DNA of 64,000 nucleotides. Source: Gemmatimonadota bacterium. GTDB taxonomy: Bacteria > Gemmatimonadota > Gemmatimonadetes > Gemmatimonadales > GWC2-71-9. Positions 40,968-49,542 of the stretch are shown here, one piece after another. Position 1 is the stretch's first letter. Each line of letters opens with the position of its first letter. The notes under the pieces were generated by a model. The model was not told where the DNA came from. It did no database searches and saw only the letters and a program-made list of their open reading frames with translations. The position numbers and the translations under genes were made by a program. The stretch is taken from the NCBI GenBank assembly GCA_003222195.1, contig QHVB01000028.1:27400-91399 (forward strand). The letters run 5' to 3'.

Positions 40968-42179
40968 TTACCGTCGTTTCCCGCCCCGCCGCGGTCTCAA
41001 CGAACGCTCCGGCCGCGGAGCTTCGGCGATGGCCTGCCGCGGCTGCAGCGGCGGCACCGACGGCTCGAACCCCGGAATCACTTCCCGCGGGAAGTTCTGC
41101 CCGATCAGCCGCTCGACGTCGGCCATCAGCAGCCATTCATCCGGCGAGATCAGCGTGAGCGCGAGACCGCGCGCGCCGGCCCGGGCCGTGCGCCCGACGC
41201 GGTGCACGTAGACCTCAGGATCGGTCGGCACGTCGAAGTTCACCACCATCCGGATGCCGTCCACATCGATGCCGCGCGCGGCGATATCCGTCGCGACGAG
41301 GATCTCGGCCGTACCCGAGCGGAATTGGTCGAGCGTGCGCGTCCGATGGCTCTGCGCCTTGTCCCCGTGTAGCGCGTTCGCCGCAATGCCTTCGCGCTTG
41401 AGGAAGGTCACGAGCTTATCGGCCCCGTACTTCGTCCGCGTGAAAATCAGCGTCTGACCGGCGGGCTTGGCCTTGAGAATCGCCGCGAGGGCCCCGCGCT
41501 TCTGCAGCTTGTCCACCGCGACGATGACGTGCTCGATGCCCTCGGCGGCCTGGGCGCGGCGCCCGATCTCGACCGAGGCATGCCCGTTCAGCGCGCGCCG
41601 CGCGAGCGCGTCGACCTCCAGCGAGATGGTCGCCGAGAAGAGCATCGTCTGCCGCTCCTCCGGCAACGCGCTGAGGATGCGGCGCACGTCGGGCGCGAAA
41701 CCCATGTCGAGCATCCGGTCCGCTTCGTCGAGCACCAGCACCTCGAGCTGCGAGAAATCGACGTGCCCACGCTCCATGTGATCGAGCAAACGGCCGGGGG
41801 TCGCGACGACGATATCGACACCGTGCTTCAGCCCGCGGGTTTGCGGCTCCATGCCGACCCCGCCGTACACGGCGGCACCCTTGAGATGCGTGTGCCGCCC
41901 GTACGCCTTGATGCTGGTGGCGACCTGCTCCGCCAGCTCGCGTGTCGGAACGAGAATCAGCGCCCGCAACGTACCGCGCTTGCCGTCCGACAGGCGCTGC
42001 AAGATCGGCAGCACGAATGCAGCGGTCTTGCCGGTGCCGGTCTGCGCTGATCCGATGAGATCGCGACCCGCGAGGGCGAGCGGAATCGCTTCGGCTTGAA
42101 TGGGGGTTGGCTGCGCGTAGCCCTCGTCGGCGACGGCGCGCAAGAGTTCGGGCGCTAGGCCCAGTGCTGCAAATGGCAT
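40968..42179 (-). CDS. DEAD-box RNA helicase, RhlE-like
   Basis: A 403-residue ATP-dependent RNA helicase. The Q motif PTPIQAEAIPLA, motif I AQTGTGKT, motif II LDEADRMLD, motif III SAT, motif V DIAARGID and motif VI HRVGRTARAG are all present. The C-terminal tail is Arg-rich (RPERSLRPRRGGKR), as in RhlE members that help ribosome assembly or mRNA decay. TAGGAG lies four nt before the ATG at 42179. It is preceded by an unusually long structured leader region (42180-42494), as is common for cold-inducible helicases. Confidence 0.93.
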   Translation of the reverse strand: MPFAALGLAPELLRAVADEGYAQPTPIQAEAIPLALAGRDLIGSAQTGTGKTAAFVLPILQRLSDGKRGTLRALILVPTRELAEQVATSIKAYGRHTHLKGAAVYGGVGMEPQTRGLKHGVDIVVATPGRLLDHMERGHVDFSQLEVLVLDEADRMLDMGFAPDVRRILSALPEERQTMLFSATISLEVDALARRALNGHASVEIGRRAQAAEGIEHVIVAVDKLQKRGALAAILKAKPAGQTLIFTRTKYGADKLVTFLKREGIAANALHGDKAQSHRTRTLDQFRSGTAEILVATDIAARGIDVDGIRMVVNFDVPTDPEVYVHRVGRTARAGARGLALTLISPDEWLLMADVERLIGQNFPREVIPGFEPSVPPLQPRQAIAEAPRPERSLRPRRGGKRR

Positions 42180-42494
42180 ACTACTCCTAGGTACACACAC
42201 TCGCTGCGAGATGGCCCAATGCCATTTCGACGTCAGCGACGCTTCAGTTTTTGAACCTGGGGGATGAAACCGTGCGTGTGTTCAGCGACGGAGTCCCTGA
42301 GCGGGACTGTCCAAGAGAGGATGCCAGCTCGCGGTTCGTTGCGAGGAGAAAGCTAACGATTCAGGGCCCGAAAACATAGGCCCTGCAACGACTAGGCCAC
42401 AGACGCACCGCGGTAAACAGTCTTGAGTCAACGGGTTGTCCTGTCGCTGACTCCTGAAACCCGCTGCGCGTCTGAGGCCTAGTCTTTGCCGGTC
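42180..42494 (-). ncRNA. Candidate structured leader or ncRNA upstream of DEAD-box helicase
   Basis: A 315-bp gap between two minus-strand genes, without an ORF of interest. Several stems are visible. GACTAGGCCACAGACGC (42390-42406) pairs with GCGTCTGAGGCCTAGTC (42468-42484) with one mismatch, closing a 61-nt inner region that contains GAGTCA/TGACTC. CAGGGCC (42362-42368) pairs with GGCCCTG (42379-42385). AGTCCC pairs with GGGACT near 42291-42307. ATGGC/GCCAT occurs near 42220. Motifs for tmRNA, RNase P, 6S, SRP RNA or common riboswitches were not found. It may be the 5' leader of the helicase mRNA or a free RNA; the strand is assigned from gene direction only. Confidence 0.4.
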
Positions 42495-45400
42495 CTAGCG
42501 CAAACTCTCGGCCGCCTTTGCCGGCTCAGTGCCCCACCACCACATACGAGGCAGGGCTCGTTGGCGTGGCCAAACTTCGTTGAGCGTATCGCCTTCATAG
42601 AGCCGTCCGTTCTTCATCACGTAGCGGACTGTGTTCGTGTTGTGAATGTCCTCGAGCGGATTCGCATCCAGCACGATCAAGTCCGCCAATTTGCCCGGCT
42701 CGAGCGATCCCAGATCCTGCTCCATTCCAATCGCATTGGCGCCGTGGATCGTGGCGACCCGCAGCACATCGTGATTCGACATCCCACCGGCCGCCATCGC
42801 CCACAGCTCCCAGTGATCGCCCAGCCCGTCCATCTGGCCGTGGCCGCCGAGGCCGATGTGGCCTCCGGCTTTCAGAATCGAATTCGCCGACGCCGCGATG
42901 CGGGGGAAGACGTACTCGCTTTCCCGGAACCACGGACGGCGCTCGGCACGTTGGTCAATCTCGTCGTGCGGCATGAAGCGGCGCACCTTGGGATTGTCGT
43001 GAATGTCGTAGCGCTCGTAGAAGAAGTTCTCGCTCCACGGGCCGCCGTACGAGACGAGCAGCGTGGGTGTGTACGTGATGCCCGACTGCGCGACCAACTG
43101 CACGGCATCCTTATACAGCGGCATGATGGGATAGCTGTGCTCCGATCCCGGATAGCCATCGATCACCGCGGTGAGATTCATCTTGAAGTCGAGCCCGCCC
43201 TCGATTGTCGGCATCAGGCCCAGATCTTTCGCCGCCATGATGACCCACTGCCGCTGCTTGCGGTTGCCCGTCATGTACATCTTGATCGTGTTGATGCGAT
43301 AGAACTCGCTGTAGCGTCGCAGCGCCTGGCGCGTGTCGTCGAGACTCTTGAAGTCTTCGTCCCAGAAGACTCCCGGGCCGGTGTGGAAGATGCGCGGCCC
43401 GAGAATCTCTCCCGTTTCGACGAGATCGGCGTACGTCAGGACGTCGGTCGTCGAGGTCTGCGGATCGCGCGTCGTCGTCACGCCCCAAGCGAGGTTGGCG
43501 AGATACTTCCACACCTGTGTCTCGTGAATGCCCCACGTCGGCCACGGGTGGGCATGCACGTCCACAAACCCGGGAATGATCGTTTTCCCCGCCACATCGA
43601 TCACCCGCGCACCAGCTGGAACCGCGCCGCGAGCGCCGACCGACACAATGCGGTTGTCAGCGACGACGACGTCGCCGTTGTCGATGACCTCGTCGCCCTT
43701 CATCGAGACGATGCGCGCACCGCGCAACACGACGGTGCCGCGTGGGATATCGCGTGGCAGGCGGATCGAGACGTCCACGCGCTGCGGTTCGTACGCCGGT
43801 TGCTTCGCGAGGGAATCGGACCGCGCCCGCAGGCGCTTCTGCACCGAATCGGCGAGCGCCTTGAAGCTGTCACCCTTGAGCGAGTCGGCGCGGATCGAGT
43901 CGGTCCGTTGCTTCACCTTATCCATGGAATCCGCAACGACCGGATCCCATTTCAGGAACGAGCGGCCGATGGACCAGAACGCCTGCCGGCCATCGTTCGT
44001 CCATCCGATGAAGTCGCCGCCGATCATCGTCAGTCGCTTGGTCGGGAATGCCGCCGAGGATGGATCCGACACGTTGACGGCCGGCGTCTGGCCGCCGATG
44101 AGCGGCATCGTCACCAGGTAGACGTAGTTTCCGACCTGCGCCAGGACGCGGTCCGAGTCGGGACTGATGATGATTTCATCCGCGTTATTGGGCTCGGCAC
44201 CGGGCCCGGGGTAGGTGTAGCCGGTGACCCGGATATGCGCGCGACGGTCGGTGCCATCGAAGCGCATCGAGACGAGCCCATCGGACCCTTCGTAGATGTA
44301 AATGCGGGTGGGATCGCGACTGAAGTGCGGACGGCCAGTGGCATTAATGGGAGAAATCCGCGTCAACGCACCCCCCGCCGCTGGTACCCAATCGAGCTCG
44401 TATCCGGGCGCAACATGCTCGGCGGTGCGGGGGGCGCGTGGACCCTTCACGACCACGATGCGCGTGCCATCGGGGGACCAGACGGGGGTGTCGTAGAAGG
44501 CGGTGTCCGCCGTCAGGCGAACGGGCCTGCTCCGGCCATCGGCCCTGATCTTGTTCACCGTGCCGCCTGCATCGGTCCAGGTCACATAGGCGAGCCACTG
44601 ACCATCCGGCGACCATGCCGGCACCTGCTCCTTCATACTGTCGTTCGTCAGCCGCCGCGGCGGGCCGTTCGGCAGATCCATGACGTAGAGGCGGTCCAGG
44701 GCGCTGAACGCGAGCCGCCGGCCATCGGGCGACGGTGCTGCGTTGCGGATCTGACGCACGAGCACCTGCGTCGTGTCGACGCGGATGGGTAGATGCACCA
44801 GCGGTCCGAGCTGCTGATCGACCCTGGCGGTGAACGGAATGTCGGTCACCTGTCCGGAGGGGACGGCGACCCGGTGCACCTTGCCGCCGTACGAGACGAC
44901 GATCGCCTGGTTGTCCGGCGTGAAAGAGTAGCCGGGATACAAGTCGCGGGTGAATCGCGATTCCTGATCGTCGCGCGTCACGGGATACACGAGCCACTTC
45001 TCGTCGCCGGACGCGAGATCGCGCAGCCGCAGCCCGGTCTCCGCATCGTAGCGCGTGGCATACACGAGCCATTTGCCGTCCGAAGACAGCTGCGGCCGCA
45101 TGGCGCTCCCGTACATGTCTGTCTGCGTGAAGAGACGGCCGGTCTGCCGATCGTAGATCGCGAGTTGCCACAGGGGATACTGCAGGTTGTAGCCGAAACC
45201 GCCGCGGTGCCGCGAAACCCAGATGTAGCGGGGATCTTTGCCGAACGCGGCGCCGAGGGTGTTCATCGGCGGAGGCATGTTCGGGCCGGCCTGCACGCGC
45301 AACATCGCGGCGCCGGAGCCACCGTCCTTATGTATCAACCACAGCTCGTAGACGCTGCCGAGGACACCGCTGGTACGCGAGACGACGATGTAGTTGCCGT

Positions 45401-45842
45401 CCGGTGTCCAATCCGGCGACGCGTACAGGTTGTTTGTGCCCTTGGTGAGCGCCTTGGCATGCGAGCCATCGGGGTCACACAGCCAGACATTCTCGGCGCC
45501 GCTGCGGTCGGAGAGAAAGACGAGATGCTTGCCGTCCGGGGACCAGCGCGGCTGCGAATCGAATGCCGGACCCGAGGTAATGCGCGTCGCCGCGCCGCCG
45601 GTCACCGGCATCGTGTAGAGGTCCCCCGACAGCTCGAATGCGATCGTCTTCCCGTCGGGTGACACGTCGAGCGACATCCAGGTGCCTTCCGAGGTCTCGA
45701 AACTCACGTTGCGCGCCATCTTCAGCGGCAATGAGTCGAGCTTCACCTTGGTCGTGTCGCGCTTTGTCGTGTCTTGCGGCGGAGGGGGGGGCGGGGGCGG
45801 TTGCTGTGCGGCCAAGGTCACGGCGACAAGCAGGGAGAGCAT
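42495..45842 (-). CDS. Exported TolB/WD40-type propeller plus amidohydrolase
   Basis: A 1115-residue secreted enzyme. A short signal (MLSLLVAVTLAAQ) and a run of eight prolines are followed by a beta-propeller of PD40/TolB repeats (SVSPDGKTIAFE-like units such as RWSPDGKHLVFLSDR, VWSPDGTRIVVVKG) to about residue 660. A C-terminal amidohydrolase TIM barrel follows: FVDVHAHPW metal site, a Lys region, HSYPIMP, GGHGQMDG and LVDLIVLDANP-type ending. Such proteins are common in soil bacteria and may be peptidases or imidazolonepropionase-like; the propeller likely controls substrate access. GGAG lies 5 nt before the ATG. An 8-bp G tract (45784-45791) encodes part of the polyproline. Confidence 0.9.
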   Translation of the reverse strand: MLSLLVAVTLAAQQPPPPPPPPQDTTKRDTTKVKLDSLPLKMARNVSFETSEGTWMSLDVSPDGKTIAFELSGDLYTMPVTGGAATRITSGPAFDSQPRWSPDGKHLVFLSDRSGAENVWLCDPDGSHAKALTKGTNNLYASPDWTPDGNYIVVSRTSGVLGSVYELWLIHKDGGSGAAMLRVQAGPNMPPPMNTLGAAFGKDPRYIWVSRHRGGFGYNLQYPLWQLAIYDRQTGRLFTQTDMYGSAMRPQLSSDGKWLVYATRYDAETGLRLRDLASGDEKWLVYPVTRDDQESRFTRDLYPGYSFTPDNQAIVVSYGGKVHRVAVPSGQVTDIPFTARVDQQLGPLVHLPIRVDTTQVLVRQIRNAAPSPDGRRLAFSALDRLYVMDLPNGPPRRLTNDSMKEQVPAWSPDGQWLAYVTWTDAGGTVNKIRADGRSRPVRLTADTAFYDTPVWSPDGTRIVVVKGPRAPRTAEHVAPGYELDWVPAAGGALTRISPINATGRPHFSRDPTRIYIYEGSDGLVSMRFDGTDRRAHIRVTGYTYPGPGAEPNNADEIIISPDSDRVLAQVGNYVYLVTMPLIGGQTPAVNVSDPSSAAFPTKRLTMIGGDFIGWTNDGRQAFWSIGRSFLKWDPVVADSMDKVKQRTDSIRADSLKGDSFKALADSVQKRLRARSDSLAKQPAYEPQRVDVSIRLPRDIPRGTVVLRGARIVSMKGDEVIDNGDVVVADNRIVSVGARGAVPAGARVIDVAGKTIIPGFVDVHAHPWPTWGIHETQVWKYLANLAWGVTTTRDPQTSTTDVLTYADLVETGEILGPRIFHTGPGVFWDEDFKSLDDTRQALRRYSEFYRINTIKMYMTGNRKQRQWVIMAAKDLGLMPTIEGGLDFKMNLTAVIDGYPGSEHSYPIMPLYKDAVQLVAQSGITYTPTLLVSYGGPWSENFFYERYDIHDNPKVRRFMPHDEIDQRAERRPWFRESEYVFPRIAASANSILKAGGHIGLGGHGQMDGLGDHWELWAMAAGGMSNHDVLRVATIHGANAIGMEQDLGSLEPGKLADLIVLDANPLEDIHNTNTVRYVMKNGRLYEGDTLNEVWPRQRALPRMWWWGTEPAKAAESLR

Positions 45843-45901
45843 GGATTCTCCGGTTGGAAGAACGACGGCCCGCGGGAACGAGGGAAGCTGTAGTCAGCAA
45901 A

Positions 45902-45930
45902 AAGGGCGGTCAAGTTGATTGACCGCCCTT
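45902..45930 (-). terminator. Rho-independent terminator of the HTH gene
   Basis: Perfect 12-bp stem AAGGGCGGTCAA / TTGACCGCCCTT with a 5-nt loop. On the minus strand it is followed by a TTTTTG run. It lies 20 bp after the HTH gene stop (45951) and before the start of the propeller-amidohydrolase gene, separating the two transcripts. Confidence 0.88.
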
Positions 45931-45950
45931 CGCTAACGCCTGATGCGCGT

Positions 45951-46628
45951 TTAGATGCTGAGTGCTCTGACCTGTCTCGGCGCCGGATCCTGTGACCGCA
46001 GCACGATCCGCATGGCGTGCGTGTCGAGATCGATATCCCAGCCCGCGATGCGCGGCCGCACAAACTCCGCGCCGTCATCCGGCGTGAGCCCTTCGGGCGT
46101 GGCATCGAGGAACTCCATCAGCTTCATCCGCCACTCGAGATAGGTACAGCCTTCACGGCTCGCCGCGATGCGAATACCCACATCGTCATCGAGTTGGCGA
46201 CGCACGAAGCCCTGTGCCACTTCGAGCAGCCGCCCGACGATCACCCGTTCCAGCGTCACGCCATCCTTGCGACCGAGACGGCGGGCGAGAACACGAGCGC
46301 GGGCGGGGTCCAAACAGAGCGCCAGGAATTGGTCCCGGATCTCCGGATGCGGCCGGCGCTTGCTCTTGGTTTCCCCGTCCCGCTCGGCCTTGGCGCAGGT
46401 GGGGAGGTCGTTCCGATGCAGCTTGAGGAACTTGGTCATCGGCGCGTAGACGTCCATGCGGCCCGGGGCCGGGGGACGCCGCCGTCCGGCGACGAGGTCC
46501 GCGATATAGATCTCAGACACCTGAACCGCATCCGCCAACTCGCGCGGGGTGCGCTTGAGCTCGCGCAGCCGGCGCCGTACCAGTTCTCCGACCTTGACGG
46601 GGCGCTTCAGGGGGAGGGCTGCCGCCAT
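45951..46628 (-). CDS. XRE-type HTH protein with unknown C-terminal domain
   Basis: A 225-residue putative regulator. Residues about 10-50 form a Cro/C1-type helix-turn-helix (VGELVRRRLRELKRTPRELA, then VSEIYIADLVAGRRRPP). The rest is a charged region and a C-terminal domain of unknown fold (RIAGWDIDLDTHAMRIVLR). AAAGGAG is 6 nt before the ATG. It has its own terminator, so it is monocistronic. It is divergent from the AhpD-like/ChrB pair and may control that promoter, but this is inferred from position only. Confidence 0.78.
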   Translation of the reverse strand: MAAALPLKRPVKVGELVRRRLRELKRTPRELADAVQVSEIYIADLVAGRRRPPAPGRMDVYAPMTKFLKLHRNDLPTCAKAERDGETKSKRRPHPEIRDQFLALCLDPARARVLARRLGRKDGVTLERVIVGRLLEVAQGFVRRQLDDDVGIRIAASREGCTYLEWRMKLMEFLDATPEGLTPDDGAEFVRPRIAGWDIDLDTHAMRIVLRSQDPAPRQVRALSI

Positions 46629-46753
46629 GTAAGGCTCCTTTGTTATCGTTTTGTGGGTCGGGCAATATCGCTAAATGCAGGCCAAAACGGTAGTTCTGTT
46701 GGCTTAATCCGTCCGCAACCCCGCCTGGCACTTGCCAAGTTCCCATGTCGTAT

Positions 46754-46780
46754 GATACAGTTGTATCCCAGAATGGATAC
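46754..46780 (+). promoter_or_regulatory. Dyad operator at AhpD-like/chrB promoter
   Basis: GATACAGTTGTATC (46754-46767) is a 6-2-6 palindrome containing TACA-N2-TGTA, the core recognised by BlaI/MecI/CopY-type repressors. A third half-site forms GTATCC-N6-GGATAC (46763-46780). TATGAT (46751-46756) is a -10-like hexamer overlapping the dyad, so binding would block RNA polymerase. No BlaI-type gene is in the window. Confidence 0.5.
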
Positions 46781-47306
46781 TATTATGACATCGCTTTGGC
46801 GATTCGTCACGGGCCGGCACCCTGCCCCGGCGCGGACACGCGACGGACCACGTGTATTACCCGCGTACGCGGCGCTCGCGCGTTACCGAAGCAATCTCGT
46901 CGATCTCGATCCGCGACTCCGGACGCTCGTCACCCAGCTGGCCGCGGAACGCAGCCGCTGCCGCTGGTGCATCGAGCGCGGCCGCCATTTGTGGCGCGAA
47001 GCCCAGCTCCCGGTGGAGGAGCTGCGGGCGCTGCCCCGATATCAGAGCAGCTCGCTCTTCTCGAGTCGCGAGCGTGCGGCGCTGCGGTTCACGGACGCTG
47101 TGACCCGCTACAGCGACGCGGCAGGCGGGATGCCCGCGGAGGCGCTCACCCGGGCGCGGCAGCACCTCAGTGAGCCGGAGATCGCCGCCGTCACGGCCGC
47201 CGTCGCGGAGCATCACTTTTTCAATCCCGTCACCGGCGCGCTCGGCGCCGACGTCGCCCCCTGGGGCGCCCCGATCGGCACGTCCATCCGGAGCTTCTGG
47301 CTGTGA
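46773..47306 (+). CDS. Carboxymuconolactone decarboxylase/AhpD-like protein
   Basis: A 177-residue all-helical protein of the CMD/AhpD superfamily. It has the redox-type CxxC in RSRCRWCIERGRHLW (about residues 65-80) and a downstream FTDAVTRYSD helix. AhpD members use the two cysteines in peroxide reduction; other members are decarboxylases. The start is the ATG at 46773, or the ATG at 46785, which would lie just beyond the operator. The stop overlaps chrB as GTGA, so the pair is translationally coupled. A link between this thiol protein and chromate or oxidative stress is reasonable but unproven. Confidence 0.8.
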   Translation: MDTIMTSLWRFVTGRHPAPARTRDGPRVLPAYAALARYRSNLVDLDPRLRTLVTQLAAERSRCRWCIERGRHLWREAQLPVEELRALPRYQSSSLFSSRERAALRFTDAVTRYSDAAGGMPAEALTRARQHLSEPEIAAVTAAVAEHHFFNPVTGALGADVAPWGAPIGTSIRSFWL

Positions 47307-48208
47307 AAGAGGGCCGCTGGTTGTTGCTCATTCACCAGCTCCCGCCGAAGCCCGACTACTTCCGGGTCAAGATCTGGCGCCGCCTGCAGGCACTGGGCGC
47401 GGTCGCGATCAAGAACTCCGTGTATGCGCTGCCCTTCAGCGCGCAAGCGACCGAAGACTTCCAGTGGCTGCGCAAGGAGATCACCGCAGGCGGCGGCGAG
47501 GCGTCGGTGTGCCGGGCGCTGTTCGTCGACGGGCTCTCCGATCAGCAAATCGAGGGCCTATTCCGGACCGCCCGGGATGCAGAGTACGGCGAAGTGACGC
47601 GCGCGGCTGAGACCGGCACATCCGCGGCCGAAATCACGCGACTGGAGAGGCGACTCAGGGAAATCACGGCGGTGGATCACTTCGGGGCTGGCGGACGCAA
47701 GGCGGCGGAGGCGGCTATGGTGAAACTCAAGACGCAAGCGACGAGTCACGGCAAGCGCGATCGGTCCCCGACGAAGCGGGGCGCCCTGTGGGTCACACGG
47801 CCGGACATCCACGTGGACCGGATTGCGAGCGCCTGGCTCATCAAGCGTTTCATCGACCCCAAGGCCCGTTTTGCCTTCGGCGCGGCCCGTGAAGGGGCGG
47901 TGAGCTTCGATATGTTCGACGGAGAGTACACCCACGAAGGGGACCGCTGCACGTTCGAGGTGTTGCTGCAGCGCTTTGGGCTCGAGCGGGACGAAGCGCT
48001 GCGCGCCATCGCCGAGATGGTACACGACGTCGATGTCAAGGATGGAAAGTTCGGACGAGACGAGACGCCGGGCTTTGAACGGATGATCGTGGGAATCGTC
48101 AAACGCCACGCACGCGACGAGGCGCGCGTGGAGCGCGGGACCGACCTCTTCAACGACCTTTACGAATCATTACGGCCGTCCCCACCAGAGCGATCAGCGC
48201 AAAGCTGA
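47303..48208 (+). CDS. chrB: Chromate-resistance regulator ChrB (two-domain)
   Basis: A 301-residue protein with both ChrB parts. The N-terminal domain is LLIHQLPPKPDYFRVKIWRRLQALGAVAIKNSVYALP. The C-terminal domain is ALWVTRPDIHVDRIASAWLIKRFIDPKARF, with FDMFDGEYTHEGDRCTFE. ChrB proteins sense chromate and regulate, or support, the exporter ChrA. No chrA is present nearby. The start is the GTG at 47303 overlapping the AhpD-like stop. The 3' end overlaps the convergent SURF1 gene by 59 bp. Confidence 0.88.
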   Translation: MKEGRWLLLIHQLPPKPDYFRVKIWRRLQALGAVAIKNSVYALPFSAQATEDFQWLRKEITAGGGEASVCRALFVDGLSDQQIEGLFRTARDAEYGEVTRAAETGTSAAEITRLERRLREITAVDHFGAGGRKAAEAAMVKLKTQATSHGKRDRSPTKRGALWVTRPDIHVDRIASAWLIKRFIDPKARFAFGAAREGAVSFDMFDGEYTHEGDRCTFEVLLQRFGLERDEALRAIAEMVHDVDVKDGKFGRDETPGFERMIVGIVKRHARDEARVERGTDLFNDLYESLRPSPPERSAQS

Positions 48209-48773
48209 ACCACTGAATCGCGTACGACAGATGCGGGCCGTTGTCGAACACCGGCGGTGGCCAGCGGCGCGGGAGCCCGCGCGCCGGATCCCGCCCCGCG
48301 AGCTGAATCACAAACGGGAGGAACCCCGTCCCACCGACGTCGCCCCGCCCGCGCGGCGGAACCAGCGCAATTCCGGTCACCGTCGTCGTAGCCGGCTCGC
48401 GATACGAGTTGTGATCGACGTGAAATGCGTCGGGCGAATACACCCAGCCGCGATCGACGAGCACGGCGGACCCGTCCGCGAGGCGGAGCGGCGTAATCAG
48501 TGCGACGCCAGGTGTTCCCTCGAAGCTGCGTCCCGGCCAGGTCTGCTCGGCGTTGAAATCATAGACGCCGCTGGCAACCACGCGTCGCCAGCGCGCGCTG
48601 TCAGTGGCGAGTCCCTGCCGGACCTCGAGTGGCGGCAGTGCGAGCCTCGCCTCCAACACGGCATTCCGAGCCCGGCGCTGCGCCAGGCGATCGAGTTGCC
48701 AGATCCCGGCACTGACGCACAGTGCCGCAACGATCACGGCGCCGATCGCGAGCTTTACGTCGCGGCGCTGCAC
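48150..48773 (-). CDS. SURF1-family cytochrome oxidase assembly protein
   Basis: A 207-residue membrane protein with one helix at each end (VKLAIGAVIVAALCVSAGIWQLDRL and YAIQWFSFALIALVGTAVMI) and a periplasmic middle domain. These are the Shy1/SURF1 features GIWQLDR, WRRVVASGVYD, RGWVYSP and HLSYAIQWF. It helps insert heme into cytochrome c oxidase in better-known systems. The start is the GTG at 48773, overlapping the GIY-YIG gene by 19 bp. No oxidase genes are in the window. Confidence 0.9.
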   Translation of the reverse strand: MQRRDVKLAIGAVIVAALCVSAGIWQLDRLAQRRARNAVLEARLALPPLEVRQGLATDSARWRRVVASGVYDFNAEQTWPGRSFEGTPGVALITPLRLADGSAVLVDRGWVYSPDAFHVDHNSYREPATTTVTGIALVPPRGRGDVGGTGFLPFVIQLAGRDPARGLPRRWPPPVFDNGPHLSYAIQWFSFALIALVGTAVMIRKGR

Positions 48774-48994
48774 AGCGCGAGCTTCGCGGCGCGCGAGAGT
48801 CGCCGGATGGCGGCCTCGCGCCGGAGCGCGCTGCCGCGGTCAGGCACGGCTTCTCGATAAGCGAGTGTCACGGGGCGGCGCGAGCGCGTGTACGCGCTGG
48901 CTTTGCCGCTGCGGTGCGACGCGAGCCGCTGGGGGAGGTCGTTCGTGATTCCAGCGTACAGCGAGCCGTCGCGGCAGCGCAGGAGGTACACCAT
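48755..48994 (-). CDS. GIY-YIG domain protein
   Basis: A 79-residue single-domain GIY-YIG endonuclease-like protein (UPF0213/YhbQ type). It has MVYLLRCRDGSLYAGITND (the VYL...YAG motif), then RLASHRSGKASAYTRSRRP with the conserved Arg/His, and ALRREAAIRRLSRAAK with the catalytic Glu. These stand-alone domains may act in DNA repair or RNA handling. Its end overlaps the SURF1 start by 19 bp. Confidence 0.88.
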   Translation of the reverse strand: MVYLLRCRDGSLYAGITNDLPQRLASHRSGKASAYTRSRRPVTLAYREAVPDRGSALRREAAIRRLSRAAKLALCSAAT

Positions 48995-49011
48995 CCAGCG
49001 CTTGCGTCTCG

Positions 49012-49440
49012 TCAGACGAGCTTCGCGTCCATCGTAATCTCGACGTTGCCCTGCAGCGCTTTCGACACGGGGCAGTTCTTCTTCGCCCCCTCCGCGGCCT
49101 GCTGGAACGCGGCCTGATCGATTCCATCGACCTTGCCGCGCACGTCGAGCACGCTGCGCGTGATTTTGGGCGATCCGTCGACGGTTTCGATGGTGACCGC
49201 GGCCCGCGTCTCGATGCGGGTCGCCGGGTGGCCCGCCTTCTCGAGCGCGGCGGAGAGCGCCATGCTGAAGCAGCCGGCGTGCGCCGCCGCGATCAGCTCT
49301 TCCGGATTGCTGCCTTTCTTCCCCTCGAACCGGGTGCCGAAGCTGAATGCCCCGCTGAAGGCTCCGCTCTGGCCCTTAAAGTTTCCCTTTCCGTCTCTGA
49401 GCTTGCCTTCCCACGTCGCTACGGCATTGCTGGTCGCCAT
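49012..49440 (-). CDS. OsmC/Ohr-family peroxidase
   Basis: A 142-residue thiol peroxidase that detoxifies organic hydroperoxides. Both catalytic cysteines are present: Cys57 in AAHAGCFSMAL and Cys123 in KKNCPVSKAL. It reads as the OsmC subgroup (ATWEGKLRDGKGNFKGQSG). The ATG at 49440 is used; a GTG one codon upstream is possible. It ends 17 bp before the GIY-YIG gene start. Confidence 0.92.
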   Translation of the reverse strand: MATSNAVATWEGKLRDGKGNFKGQSGAFSGAFSFGTRFEGKKGSNPEELIAAAHAGCFSMALSAALEKAGHPATRIETRAAVTIETVDGSPKITRSVLDVRGKVDGIDQAAFQQAAEGAKKNCPVSKALQGNVEITMDAKLV

Positions 49441-49542
49441 CACGGTCTCCGGTTGGCTGTAGGGTGAACGACTCGGGGAATCTGGCGAGACGTCGCCTGG
49501 TTCGCTACGCTTTGAGACCCCGAGTTTTTGGAGCTAATCCAC

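Noticed and set aside
42180..42494. tRNA, tmRNA, RNase P RNA, 6S RNA or SRP RNA
   Set aside because: Hallmark sequences (T-arm with 5-bp stem, GAGGAAAGUCC block, tag-peptide frame, GGAAGGAAGCAGC) were looked for on both strands and not found; only generic hairpins remain.
42486..44792. 768-residue plus-strand open frame
   Set aside because: It lies wholly opposite the propeller-amidohydrolase gene, whose PD40 and amidohydrolase motifs are clear; the plus frame has no recognisable domain.
46626..46772. Promoter of the HTH gene
   Set aside because: Possible -35-like hexamers (TTGGCA, TTGGCC) on the minus strand lack matching -10 elements, so none was called.
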